64,000 nt of DNA from Hemileia vastatrix (taxonomy: Eukaryota; Basidiomycota; Pucciniomycetes; Pucciniales; Zaghouaniaceae): assembly GCA_030280995.1 (NCBI GenBank), contig JASXTE010000016.1:10439001-10503000 (forward strand). The letters run 5' to 3'. Numbering within the stretch: position 1 is the stretch's first letter; every line of letters begins with the position of its first letter. Positions 20,620 to 31,250 of this stretch are shown here, piece after piece. Below the pieces are notes generated by a model. The model had not been told where the DNA came from and made no database searches. It was given only the letters and a program-made list of their open reading frames with translations. A program made the position numbers and the translations under genes.

Positions 20620-21988
20620 AACATTTTCATTAAGCATTCAATTTCCTCAAAAGATTTATTAGCTTTAGTGCATTATATCAAGAAAAAATTCTTTTTTGAA
20701 CCATATTCAAGTTGATACTTCAGTTTCATCTGCTTCAATAGGAAATTGTACTTGAGAGACTTCTCCTCTTTCTTTATCTCAAATTTCTTCTCTTCCAAGT
20801 CATGTGCCCTCAAATCTCTTTTTAAGTAAAGCTCAAATTTCTTCTCCTCCAAGTCTTGTACCCTCTCTTCCCCCTGCAAAGAGAGGTTAAATTTCTTCTC
20901 CTTCAAGTCTTGTGCCATATCATCTCTGTGCAAAGAGAGCTTGTATTTTAGCTTTTGAGAGTGAAGAGTATCTCTTTCAACTTCACTTTTACCTAGAGTG
21001 AAAAGGAATATTAAAAAAAGAAAAGAAAATCTCACTAAATTCTTAAGAGGTGTGCCATCACTTAATAAATTCAAATTTCTCCAAAAAATCATCAATCGAA
21101 GAAATAGGGGTTTAGGAAAAACTATCTCTGTTTTGTTTTCTTTGAATGCTTAAATTCAGAGTAGTTGATGGTCTTCACTTTTTTTGGTGGTAACATTTTC
21201 CTCTTCATCATTGATGTTAGCTTCAGACTTACTTACTTGAGGATCCTGGTTTTTTTCATTAGCCTTTTTAGAAATAAAAAATAGAGATATAAATAAAAAA
21301 ATAAAACAAATATAAAGGAAATAAAATCTCACTGGATTTTGATTTGTTTGTTTTATATTTCCATAAGGATCTATTACAAAGATATCTTGATTGGTGAAAG
21401 TCAAATGAGGAGAGGCTTGAGTAGAAGAGGAAATAAAAATATTTCTCTCAACATCATGTTTGTAGATATCATCTTCTCCATCCAACATGTTTTCAGGATT
21501 AACATCAGCTTGCCATCCATATATGGAAGCCATTTCTATATTGAAAGGACATAAAGAATCAAGTTTATTGTATATAGATTTGATACCCTTACTGATATCA
21601 AGGAAAGTAATACCAGAACCAGTGGAAGATGAAAGAGTCTTAGCCTTCTTGTATTTGGATTGATAGTTCTTGAAGCATTGATACATCTGTTTAGGCAAAA
21701 GATAAATCCTTCCCTTTGTCTTATTTTGTAATTCATTGGCCATTAAAAGATATCCAATGACTTCTTATGCAGGGGGCCATCTTGATTTAGTTGCATTATC
21801 AGTACCAAAACAAAAATTATAATTAGTTTTAGTTTTAAGCCAGTTGATAAGTATTAGGAGATCATCTTTCTTTAGTTGAGTGGTCTTTGATTTCTTAGCT
21901 AAGGGAGGGGGGGGAAGGAGGGGGAAGTGGGATTTGAAGAAAAACAGGGGGTAGGCTGCCTTAGAGAAGATCTATGACAACAAGGCAT
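20620..21988 (-). pseudogene. SANT/Myb-like partner pseudogene (element B)
   Basis: Homologous to 10546-11949: start MPCCHRSS at 21988, SANT-like segment MANELQNKTKGRI, acidic middle, and the 18-residue coil repeats (KKFNLSLQGEERVQDLEE and similar) at 20750-20960. Frameshifts and stops occur in the N-terminal part and the exon borders are damaged. Confidence 0.78.
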
Positions 21989-22295
21989 TCTAAGATATTT
22001 GAAGATGAAAAAGAGAAGAAACAAACAAATGAGATGGGGAGAGGTTCTGAATAGATAGAATGAATAGACAGGATGGGAGTTTGCAACAAGGTAGGGAGGC
22101 TGGCACATCCAGAAAGTTGTCCAAGATGTGGTTGTGAGAAAGTAAAAATAAAAATGACAGATATGAGGTGAAAATTGACAAGTAAAGAATCTAATAAACT
22201 AATTATTAGCAAAAAAAATTCAGAAGTTAATTAGGGTATAATAATTTTTATCCACAATTAATTAAATTGCAGATCCCTTAACATTGATAGCCCCT

Positions 22296-22392
22296 ATTGT
22301 ATACCTTCACTTATTGTCCCTATGTGTAATAAATGTTTTTAGAATATTTTATATACTTATTCTACTCAGTCCTAAGAAGATACAGGCTGACA
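22296..22392 (-). mobile_element. Start of gypsy 3' LTR, cut by Harbinger B
   Basis: On the minus strand TGTCAGCC begins at 22392, directly after a polypurine tract (GGGTGGGAAAG) at the end of the gypsy internal region. This is the standard PPT-3'LTR junction. It is cut after about 95 bp by element B. Confidence 0.75.
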
Positions 22393-22639
22393 CTTTCCCA
22401 CCCAAAAAATAATAAAAGAATGATAATTACACAGTTTTTTAATTTCATTTTTTAGGTATTCAGAAAAATATGAAGCATTAAAAAATTATTTAAAGAAATA
22501 AGAAATAATAAAATATTATGAGTACTGGTTTTAGCCTTACAGAAGGTTGAGCAGAAAATCATTTCTGCTTAAATTTTTGAAGAAGGGAGGACATTTTGAA
22601 AATTTCATTTTCAGGTATCCACCTATCAAATTCACTTGA

Positions 22640-23860
22640 TTTTTCCATGTATCTTAACCAATAATCAGTTCTTTTCTCTTTATTAAAGATTGTTTTCTTG
22701 AATATTTTTTCAATCTATGCTTTTCCTAAAAGTTTTTCAGGCTGTTTTTTATGCCTTCCTCTTCTTTTTTGAAATAAAACAGGATCATTTGAATGGTAAG
22801 GTTTTAATAATGAGATATGGAAAACTGGATGTTTCCTATCATATGGGGCAAGTAGTATGACTTCCACAGCATTATTACCAACCATTTTGTGGCCTAAAAA
22901 AGGTCCCAAAAAAGGATCTTTTAATATAACATTGCCTTGTAAGCTAAAATGTAGTGTTGAAATAAGGACCTCATCTCCTTTTTTAAATTCAAATTCTATA
23001 TGGGATCTATCCCATCTTTTTCTTTGAAAATTAAATTATTTCTGAATGCATTCTTCAGCATGCTTTCTACACATATTTTTAAAATGAATAAAGGATCTAG
23101 TGCCAGGGTGTATGTCTAGTTGTGGTAATTTGTTTAAAAGATTTATTGGTGTATTTGGAACATACCCCATCCAGAGCTCAAATGGTTTTTTCTCTGTTGC
23201 AGAATGAGTTGTGCTATTATAAGCAAAATCAATGCCATGAATCAAAGTTACCCATTCATGTGTGAATTTCTCATTGTATTTGTATTCTTATACAAAGGCA
23301 CAATATCTTCTTATCATATCCTCCAGAGTCTGTATCATTCTCTCAGGTATTCCATCAGTTTGCTGATGGTGTGCTGTAGAAAATTAAAATTGACATCATG
23401 ATACTTTCATCAAAGATGTCCAGAATTATGAGATATATTTTGGTTCTCTGTAAGTGATGATGGCTTTGGGGAACCCAGAAGTATTCATCATTTGAGTCTA
23501 CCATATCAATTCTAAGTCTCTTGCATATTCCTCTTTATGGGTAGGAATTAACTTACACATTTTTGTTAGTCTATCCACAATTAACCAGTAAGAATTAAAT
23601 CTTTCTTTTCCTGCTAATGGAAAGCCAGTCAAAAGTCTATATTTATAACTTCCCATGGTGATTTTTGCTTCTCTATTTTCTGTAACTACCCAGATCTCTT
23701 ACCTGTTAATTTTTTAGATTTTTTGCAAGAGTCACATGTTTCAATGTATTTTTGCACATTTTCTTTCATGGTTATCCATCAGGCAGTGTTTTTAACTATA
23801 GTTAATGTTTTGGTGAAATCAGAATTCTCAGCTAAGATGTCATCATGGCAAGTACTTAAC
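22640..23860 (-). pseudogene. Gypsy integrase pseudogene
   Basis: Contains the second half of the zinc-binding region (YIETCDSCKKSK near 23740), core segments (SYWLIVDRLTKM, then TSGFPKAIITYR), FAYNSTTHSATEKKPFELWM, and the C-terminal VGNNAVEVILL..HPVFHISLLKPYH. Integrase inserts retroelement cDNA into the genome. Several stops. The same family's tail occurs at 53916-54540. Confidence 0.8.
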
Positions 23861-23949
23861 ACTAACTCTTTCATAGATTGAGGTATAACTATTACATTAC
23901 TTAGCTTTTTCCTGTAATATATGTATCCATCTTCAATTGAAAATTTATC

Positions 23950-25920
23950 ATTTTACAATGGATTTTTATAATTTGGAGGCAAAGTTTTAATTAATGCACT
24001 AATTGAGGTAATTTTTGGATTATTTAGAATGGTTGTAGACTTAGACAAATCTGTATCAGATGAGTAATTTTCTAATTTTTTTTTCATGAATTCCTCCTCT
24101 AAATCTACTAAATAAATCCCAATTATATGTATCACCTCATTTTCAGGAACATATGTTGGGTTGTCAGTATCATTTGAAAAAGGACTTCTAGATAACAAAT
24201 CCACATTAGAATTCATGTTTAATTCTCTATGTGTTATTTCAATCCTTTCTCTGTACTCTTGTAAATCTAGTTGCCATATAAACATGTGTCTATTTGGTAA
24301 TTTCATCTTTAGTAATGATTTTACTGCACTGAAATATGTAATTAGCTCAAACTTCTGGTCTTCCAGATATTAATGAAGTCTCTCCAGGGCCCACAAAGGG
24401 GCTAAACATTCCAGTTGAGTAGCACCATAACTTAATTCAGTTTTTCTTAAGGTGCTGGATATATGTTAACACCTAGGGGGGAGGACTACTACAAGCACTA
24501 ACACTAGCCTGGGATGGGACTGACTATGCTGGATATAGCAGTGAGACTAACTAAGACTGAATATGTTGAGGCTACCAACAGTAAGGGAAGACAGAAATGA
24601 CTATTCTAACTTAGAAGTGATACTAGAGAGTAGCTATATCACTAGATAAGTTGTCCAAGGAGGAGCGCTCCACAATGCTTTCCCCATATGACCCCCTTAT
24701 GCAATATCTTGTCTTCCAACTCACAGAATGCATAGCCCTCATAGCGCTCCTCCTCCTCACCTCTCATCCAAATCCTAATAATATATAACAAAAAAATACT
24801 TCAGATAATTTACCATTTATTATCTTTTTCTGCTGTAAAGCAGCATCTAACCCTCTAAAGCTTGCATCATTATACAAGATAAAAGGGAGGCTCAATTCTG
24901 GAAGTCCTAATATTGGAGCTGATATTTAATATTCCTTTAATTTATCAAAGGCTTTTTTTCTTTCATTATTACAAAGGAAAGACTCATTTTTTCTGATTAA
25001 TGTTGTTAAAGGGGCTGCATTGGTAAGGTAGTTTTTTATATACTGAATATAATATCCATTCATACCCAGAAATCTTTGAGCATCTTTCAAATTTTTAGGT
25101 ATATCAATATTTTTTATTGCTTCCACTTTATTCTGATTAACAAAAATCTGTAAGCCAGATACAACATGTCCAAGTAACTTTGTGGATTAAAACCCAAACT
25201 TACCTTTTTTCAATGCTATTGTCATGCTGATTTCATCCATTTTTTGAAATACTCTTCTCAGATGATTTAAATGTTTACCATAAGTTTTGGAAAACACTAC
25301 CATGTCATCAATATATACTAAGATCCATCCTTCAATAGTTCCCTGATTAAAAACACTATCCATCAATTTTTGGAAGACTGAAGGGGCATTAATTGGGCCA
25401 AAAGTCATTCTCACATATATATATATTCCCATGTGTGTGTTCATGAGTAAGAAATTCTGAGAATTATTTTCCACAGGAATCTGATTTCAACCTTTTTATC
25501 CATCTAGACAGGCAATATATTTTGCTACTTGTAAGGCAGAATGGATAGAAGCTATCCTTGGGAGAGGGTAAATATAACCGAAAGTGAATATATTTAGAGT
25601 TCTATAATCACCACAAAATCTTGAATTGTCTTTTTATAAGAGATTAAAACTTGTAATATAACACAATATTTAGGAGTTGTGTCTACTTTTTCTAAATTAC
25701 CCATTTCTCTCAACATCTTAACATTTTCTTCAATTTCTTTCCTTTTTTCAGAGGAAGCTGGGTAAGTTATCTTTTTTAAGCTGTCAGGAATATTATCCAA
25801 GACAAAAATTAAGACAATTTTCACCTCATAGTCTTTATCCAATCCTAGCTCATTTAAACCATGCAAAAATGCCATAGGATAAGATATCATTAATCTTAAA
25901 AATATTTTTCTCCCCAATTT
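23950..25920 (-). pseudogene. Gypsy reverse transcriptase-RNase H pseudogene
   Basis: RT palm segment FGPINAPSVFQKLMD and the catalytic box VYIDDMVVFS are intact at 25187-25474; the connection QRFLGMNGYYIQYIK follows at 24926-25126; RNase H residues YGATQLECLA (about 24400) and SNVDLLSRSPF (about 24190) follow. Stops and frameshifts separate these blocks, and a 327 bp insertion (24464-24790) interrupts RNase H. Confidence 0.85.
24464..24790. mobile_element. 327 bp insertion with TGTTA..TAACA ends (possible solo LTR)
   Basis: It interrupts the RNase H reading frame. The ends TGTTAACACC and ATATATAACA are a 5 bp inverted pair and give TG..CA in either orientation, as for an LTR, but no 5 bp target duplication is visible. 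GGAGGAGCGCT at 24659-24669 and AGCGCTCCTCC at 24743-24753 form an inverted repeat inside. No coding sequence. Confidence 0.5.
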
Positions 25921-25989
25921 TTGAGAGTTGAGTACTAAAAGAGGCTTTTTGGATTTAATTTTTCAACTCAACCACTTCAGAGGTGGATC

Positions 25990-26158
25990 TTCCACCTTGA
26001 AATTTTTCTTCTTTAGGAGCAATGGAATAAATTGAATTTTAAGGAAAAATCTTGAATTTTCTCTTCCCATTTATTCCAACTGTGAAGAAACTATTTGCAG
26101 GATCTACTTTAATACCAAACTTGGTCAATGAATCATATCCAATAATAAACCAATCAAT
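25990..26158 (-). pseudogene. Gypsy aspartic protease, C-terminal part
   Basis: Continues the protease frame from 31027 across Harbinger C with IDWFIIGYDSLTKFGI, the usual end of gypsy protease (..LGxDFLxxF). The following bases lead into RT with stops. The active-site part is on the other side of the insertion and is poorly preserved. Confidence 0.7.
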
Positions 26159-26199
26159 AGGGGGTGTCAGTTCTGGCAAATCCGCACTTAAATTTGACC

Positions 26200-26227
26200 A
26201 AATCCGCACTTAAATAAGTGCGGATTT
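26200..26227. repeat. Subterminal palindrome of Harbinger C
   Basis: AAATCCGCACTTA and TAAGTGCGGATTT form perfect 13 bp arms around AA. An imperfect equivalent lies near the right end (about 30980-31007). It resembles the TCCGCAATTA/TAATTGCGGA palindrome of element A. Confidence 0.85.
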
Positions 26228-26452
26228 CCAAAACACACTAGCCCCAATAATGGTGGATTTCAAAATGAAATATGTCACTTATTTCACTCAAATTCACACT
26301 TTCTCAACCAAAAGTGCTGATTTAACCATCAATTCCCATTTCAATGATTTGTCAGCATCATCCCATTCATACGCAGCACTCCACAGCATAACACTTCATA
26401 ACTCAAAACATCGTACATCACTTACATCTTCATATCATATCATATAAGAGTT

Positions 26453-27082
26453 ATGCCTTCCTCACTTTCAAATCGTGATAAATTACATAAAGCAATGACT
26501 TTCATGGCTCTTGAACTGCTCTTGGACTCTGATTCTGATTCTGATTCTGATCTAGAAGAAGATTTTGTCTTTTTATCAAAAATGGCCACAAAACGTTACC
26601 TTCTTCCCAGAAAGCCTCAAGTACTTCATACCCCCAAGTACACCATCCAAACACTTCTTAAACTATCTACACCCAGTTTTAGACAGCTGTTCAGGACTTC
26701 TCAGGATTTTTTCCTTAAATTTCTTGAGCTTATTCAGGATCATCCCATATTTCACAATAATTCTCAAAAAGAACAACGACATCTTTCAATTCAATTGGCC
26801 ATCACACTATGTCGTTTGGGTTCAAATGGTAACAGAGCCGCTTTGAAACGTTTAGAAAATGTCTTTTATTTAGGGTATGGTTCAGTTAACACTTATACCA
26901 AACGATGTATCACTGCCATCAACTCCTTGGAATCTCAACTTCTCACCGGGCCAACAAAAGAAGAGCGACTTAAATCATCTCAGGTTATGCAAGCGGAGGG
27001 CTTCCCAGGATGTATTGGTTTTGTTGATGGTACTTCTATTCCTTTGAGCCAGAAACCTGCTCAAGGTGGAAACAATTATTTT
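26453..27082 (+). pseudogene. Harbinger transposase, N-terminal half only (element C)
   Basis: Open from ATG 26453 through GFVDGTSIPLSQKPAQGGNNYF, which includes the first catalytic Asp; after this the sequence switches to an inverted piece of the element's internal array and the frame soon ends. The second Asp and the Glu are absent. The preserved part has no stops, suggesting a fairly recent rearrangement. It is diverged from A in amino acids, in line with its different TIR. Confidence 0.88.
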
Positions 27083-28179
27083 CACATTCTTGTCAAAAAT
27101 TTTCACCAAAATATTTACAAGTCAAAAAAATTCTATATCTGTTTTAAAAAATTGGCAATACTCTCCCCTGCATTTTATTGAAGCAAGGGGTGGATATCAC
27201 CAAAATTTTTCTAAGTCATCAATATCACATGTCAGATTTGAAAATTTGGCAATACCCCCCCCCTGCATTTTATTGAAGTAAGTGGTGGAAGTCATCTAAA
27301 TTTAATATAATTACATAAATTATTAAATAAATATCTAATATATATCAATTTCCCTAGTTTAAAGTAATGACAATCCCTCAAGCCAAAATGCAGATCAAAT
27401 CTAGAAACAAAAGTTTGGGACTTTCCACAGGTATAGGCTAGGGGAACCCCATGAAACAAATAAATTTTATCATGATTACCATTTATACAACACAAGGTCG
27501 TGGGCCCATTACTTTAGTTGAGGAAATTTATACATAAAAAATATTTATTAAAAATTTATGAAAAAATATAAAATTTTCGATGACAACTCTAATCCCCATA
27601 CTTTTTGGATCTAAATAAAAATTTTTTTAAATCGATTAACTTTACCTTCTTTCATTACCTTATTGACTCTTTGAATCAACTTATGACTGATTTGAAATGA
27701 GCAACCAAAATGTGTTAAATCTTGACAGGATTCCAAACCAGGAGGAGCTTTGGTCGTTTGATGATTATCCTTAGAAGAATTCCAAATAGTTTTGATGATA
27801 CCATTTCCCAAGCCAAAATCAATGATGCACTGGTGGTCTGGAAAATATAAACCATGTCCTTTGATTTTAGCTGGAGATGGTATTGGTTGGCCAGTAATTG
27901 GTTTGATATATGAGAATATACCAAAAGTAAGAAAATTGGTGTCCTTGGTATTGGTGTGAATTTTATTGTGAAATCCAGAATGAGTGATAATAACGTTAGA
28001 AAATAAAAGATATTATCTTCCCATTCGGAGTCACACCAATTCGGTATTCCAACTTTGGTTGCAAGTTCATGATTTTTTTCAAATGCTTTATTACAGTGCT
28101 TTTGGAGTCAAAGAACAAGAAAAGAGTTAAAGGAAGGTAGAGTGTCCCATAAGCAAAAATCTTCATCTTTTTGATCTTT

Positions 28180-29318
28180 TGTTGGTCAGTTGTCTAGAAG
28201 AGGGAAAGAAAAGGGACAAAAAAGAAGAGAAACAAATAGGAAAAGATACTAAAGGTAAATAGAAAAATAAAAGTAGTAATAAAAATAATTTATTTAAAAT
28301 GAAACAACGACGAGTGAGTTGGGAGATGAACAATTTGAGGGTTTATTTAATATTAATATTATTTAAGTAAGAGTTCTGCGCAGCAAACACTATAATTCCT
28401 ATTAGACTTAAGTCAACCTTTAATTTGTTATTGAGAATTTTTAATTAGATGGTAGTACTAATAAAAATAATAATAAACATGATAAAATTATCTTTTAAAT
28501 TGTTGAGTGTATAGTAAGTGATGATGCTACAGGGGATTATCCAAGGCCCTTTTATAGGCAATGGGTCCTCTGAAGCGCCACTATGTTTGTAAATACAATA
28601 GTTAGAATAGAATAAAACAAATATATCAAAGAGTAAATGAAACATAACAATGTAGAGAAAAACATGAAACAAATAATTAAAACCCCAATTAAGAATCCAA
28701 TTTTCCCGCCATTAATTCCCAAATCAGTAAGTAGAAATAGTGAATAACTAAACAAGATTGGAACATAGGAACTATGAGAAAAATAATTCCAAACAGATGG
28801 TACAGTCTGATTTAAGGATATTTTAAGTGAAACAAAAAAATACTTTGACGCAACAAAACATGTAATTAATCTCAATTTAGTATAAATTACTTAATTGGTT
28901 TTTCCTGACATAATTAAGGGTCAAAAGAAGCGTCATTAATTATTGTTTAGTATTATATGAAAGGTGTTATTTAATATATAAATTTAAATAATTAATTTAA
29001 ATATTTTATAAGTAAATTTTACGCTTATAATTATAATATATGTTTTTTCAATTAATTAAATATAAACTTATAATTATTAAGTAACATAAAAATGCGCCAT
29101 TATTTGTAGAATATATAATATTATGTTTAATTTAAATGTATATAAAAATTTATATAACCAATAAAATTATTATAACACTTGTATATAATAAAATACTATA
29201 TAATTTTATTATGCAATAAAATAATTTTTTATATTCATTAAATACAATTCTTACCCACTCTTTCAGGTTTTATAAGTTACATATCATTTACTGGACTCCT
29301 GGAATAGCCTGGCTGACA
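28180..29318 (-). mobile_element. Solo LTR (1.14 kb) inside Harbinger C
   Basis: On the plus strand it starts TGTTGG and ends GGCTGACA. On the minus strand it starts TGTCAGCC like the other LTRs here. Flanks TCTTT (28175-28179) and GCTTT (29319-29323) are a 5 bp duplication with one change; the undisturbed site in A reads GCTTT. No coding sequence. Confidence 0.82.
28548..28556 (-). promoter_or_regulatory. TATA box of the solo LTR
   Basis: TATAAAAGG on the minus strand, about 765 bp into the LTR. The LTR at 38697-39507 has the same box in the same orientation, with the neighbouring TTGCCTATAAAAGG conserved in both. Likely the LTR's promoter. Confidence 0.5.
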
Positions 29319-29433
29319 GCTTTAGTGATATTCTTGAGCAACGAATACATGCCTATATAATTGAAATGCCAAGATAATAATCATATAAGAGTTTCAGAAT
29401 CCTTATCCTCTAAATATGCAATATAAAAATGTG

Positions 29434-29771
29434 AAATAAGACAAGTGAAATTTGGAAAAAAGGCTCAACTTCAAAGGTCAAAATCTCAGCAACCACTGAA
29501 CCTAATTCAAACCTGTTTGAGGGAAATGAAAGATATGCTTTAGTAGAATCTTCAGTTAAAGGACATGTGATTTAAATAAACCTAACCCTAATTTGTTACA
29601 TAAAAAATGAAATAAAAGTTTAAATTGGGAAAAAAAGGCTCAACTTTAACGGTCAATATCTCAGCAACCACTGAATCAAATTCAAATCTGTTTGTGGGAA
29701 ATGAAAGGTAGCCTTCAGGAGAATATTCAGTAAAAAGAAAATTAGATTTGAATAAACCTAACCCTAATTCC
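29434..29771. repeat. Two tandem copies of a 175 bp unit ending in CCTAACCCTAAT
   Basis: GGCTCAACTT begins at 29462 and again at 29637; the units share TCTCAGCAACCACTGAA, GGGAAATGAAAG and AATAAACCTAACCCTAAT with scattered mismatches. There is no counterpart in element A. The TAACCCTAA motif resembles fungal telomere repeats but occurs once per unit only. Confidence 0.8.
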
Positions 29772-31026
29772 GAGTCTGATTTTCAAAATTTTACAAAAAC
29801 TTGAAAAGTGGTAATAAAGATGAGATCAAAAGGAGTTTTATAAGTTCACTGTTTTCCAGATAAGAGTCATACATATATTTAAGTATGAAAATTTCATAAA
29901 AGGAATGAGATATCATATAGGCATGAAAAAAAGGAGATGAAACTTACCTTGATTGAAAAGTAGGAAAAATAGAGTGAGAAAGATTGATGTTGGAATTGTG
30001 GGGAAATTTAATATGGAGTAAGTGAAATGCATTAAGAATGTGCAATGTATGTGTTTCAATGAAATGGAGCCAAAAAAAAGTGAAATAAGGGAAAGGGGGG
30101 ATAATGACCATGCCAAGGAGGGATGAAGAGTAGGGTGATGGAGCTAAAAAAGAAAGTAAAGAGGGAGAGAAAAAAAAGGTTAATTATACCATTGAAATCC
30201 AAAATAACCACTTACAAAAAAAGTTTAGATAAAAAAAAAAAATAAACAGAAAAAAACAAAAAAAATTATAATAGTAATCAAAAAATCAAAAAAAAAGAAT
30301 AAAGTGACTTACCTGGAGAGATGAGATGACAAAATGAATGAAACCAAATTGTTTGAGGGATGTTTGAGGAGAATAGGAAAAGGATATGAGGGATGAATGA
30401 AAAAAAAAATCACTGACAAAATATGTGATTTCAGAAAATATGTGATTTCATGTTGAGCTGGTGAAAGAAAACCAATGAGCCATCCAAAAAAAAAAATTTC
30501 ACCGTAAATTCCAAAAAAAAATGAATATGCAACAAACCAAAATACCAACCCAAGTGAATGAAGTACACAAAGAGGACATTTGGAGAGTACAAAATGGTAT
30601 GGGAAAGAAAGGGATGATGTGGCCAACATGTGGTTTTGAAAAAAAAATCACAAAAAAAGTGCTGATTTGAGGTCAGAACTGACACCCATAGAAAAAAGAT
30701 TAAGAAGTAAAAGAAATAAGTAAAAAAGAATGTAAACATACCTGGCCAAAATATTGAAAATGTCAGGAAGGGGTGTGTGCCGAGGATTGATGGGTAGGTA
30801 GCAAGGAAGGTCAGTGTGTCACATGTGACAGGGATGGGGTAAGAAAGGAAGGGATGTTTTGTGGCCAAAATGTGGTTGTGAAAAAAAACGGGAAAAAAGT
30901 GCTGATTTGAGGTCATAACTGACACCCTTTTTTATAATAAGTGACTTTTTTGCAAAATTTAAGTGCTGATTTGGTTTGAAATCCACACTTAAGTTAAGTG
31001 CAGATTTGCCAGAACTGACACCCCCT

Positions 31027-31250
31027 AATAAAAATATTATTATACATTACTAAAAATTCACATACTTCTCTTATATATCCATTATTATATTGAATGAATA
31101 CAGCAGTATTGTATTTGGCAATTGGACATAATACTGAGCTAGAACCTCTCCAGTTCTTTGTCTGTACTTGTTCCAATTTTTTTTTATACTTACTATCAAG
31201 TTTCATTAATGAATTAACAGAAAATACACTACCTGCAGCCCAAGTTTCAA
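31027..31250 (-). pseudogene. Gypsy aspartic protease, N-terminal part
   Basis: Frame ending in NGYIREVCEFLVMYNNIFI at the Harbinger C border; upstream AAGSVFSVNSLMKL occupies the place of the usual D-S/T-G active site and lacks it. Continues into the gag frame upstream. Confidence 0.6.

Larger units (their letters stand above)
13724..22295 (+). mobile_element. PIF/Harbinger element B (8.6 kb, decayed copy related to A)
   Basis: Ends AGGGGTATCAATGT (13724) and the complement of AGGGGCTATCAATGT (to 22295), differing by one inserted base, are flanked by ATT at 13721-13723 and 22296-22298. Gene order is the same as in A: transposase (plus), Tet-like (plus), Myb-like (minus), all with stops and frameshifts. 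A 1.2 kb solo LTR (17702-18903) interrupts the Tet-like gene. A piece of the other Harbinger subfamily's end is embedded at about 20374-20545. The element sits inside the 3' LTR of the gypsy element at 22393-33049, so it is younger than that element. Confidence 0.88.
27589..29345 (-). pseudogene. Tet/JBP-like dioxygenase, second exon only (element C), split by a solo LTR
   Basis: Inverted relative to A. Segments GFHNKIHTN (27950-27958 codes H-T-N), LYFPDHQCIIDFG, GLGNGIIKTIWNSS and NHQTTKAPPG are present; TGG is kept where A has its second stop. The LTR at 28180-29318 interrupts it close to the start of exon 2, and homology to A ends about 15 bp into the intron near 29360, so exon 1 is lost. 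HxD is again H-T-N, as in element B. Confidence 0.75.
26159..31026 (+). mobile_element. PIF/Harbinger element C (4.9 kb, rearranged, second TIR subfamily)
   Basis: The 33 bp TIRs begin AGGGGGTGTCAGTTCTGG at 26159 and, complemented, at 31026, with one mismatch, and are flanked by AAT at 26156-26158 and 31027-31029. Removing the element and one AAT rejoins the gypsy protease frame, so this insertion is clean. Inside: the 5' half of a transposase (plus), then an inverted block equivalent to A positions about 10130 back to 9060 (Tet-like gene, minus) with a solo LTR in it, a unique 29.3-30.1 kb part, an inverted stretch equivalent to A 6580-6740, and a duplicated end sequence (30655 and 30895). 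The Myb-like gene and the transposase C-terminus are missing, so it is non-autonomous. Confidence 0.9.

Noticed and set aside
29581..29592. Internal telomere repeat
   Set aside because: Only one CCCTAA-like motif per 175 bp unit, not a telomere tract.
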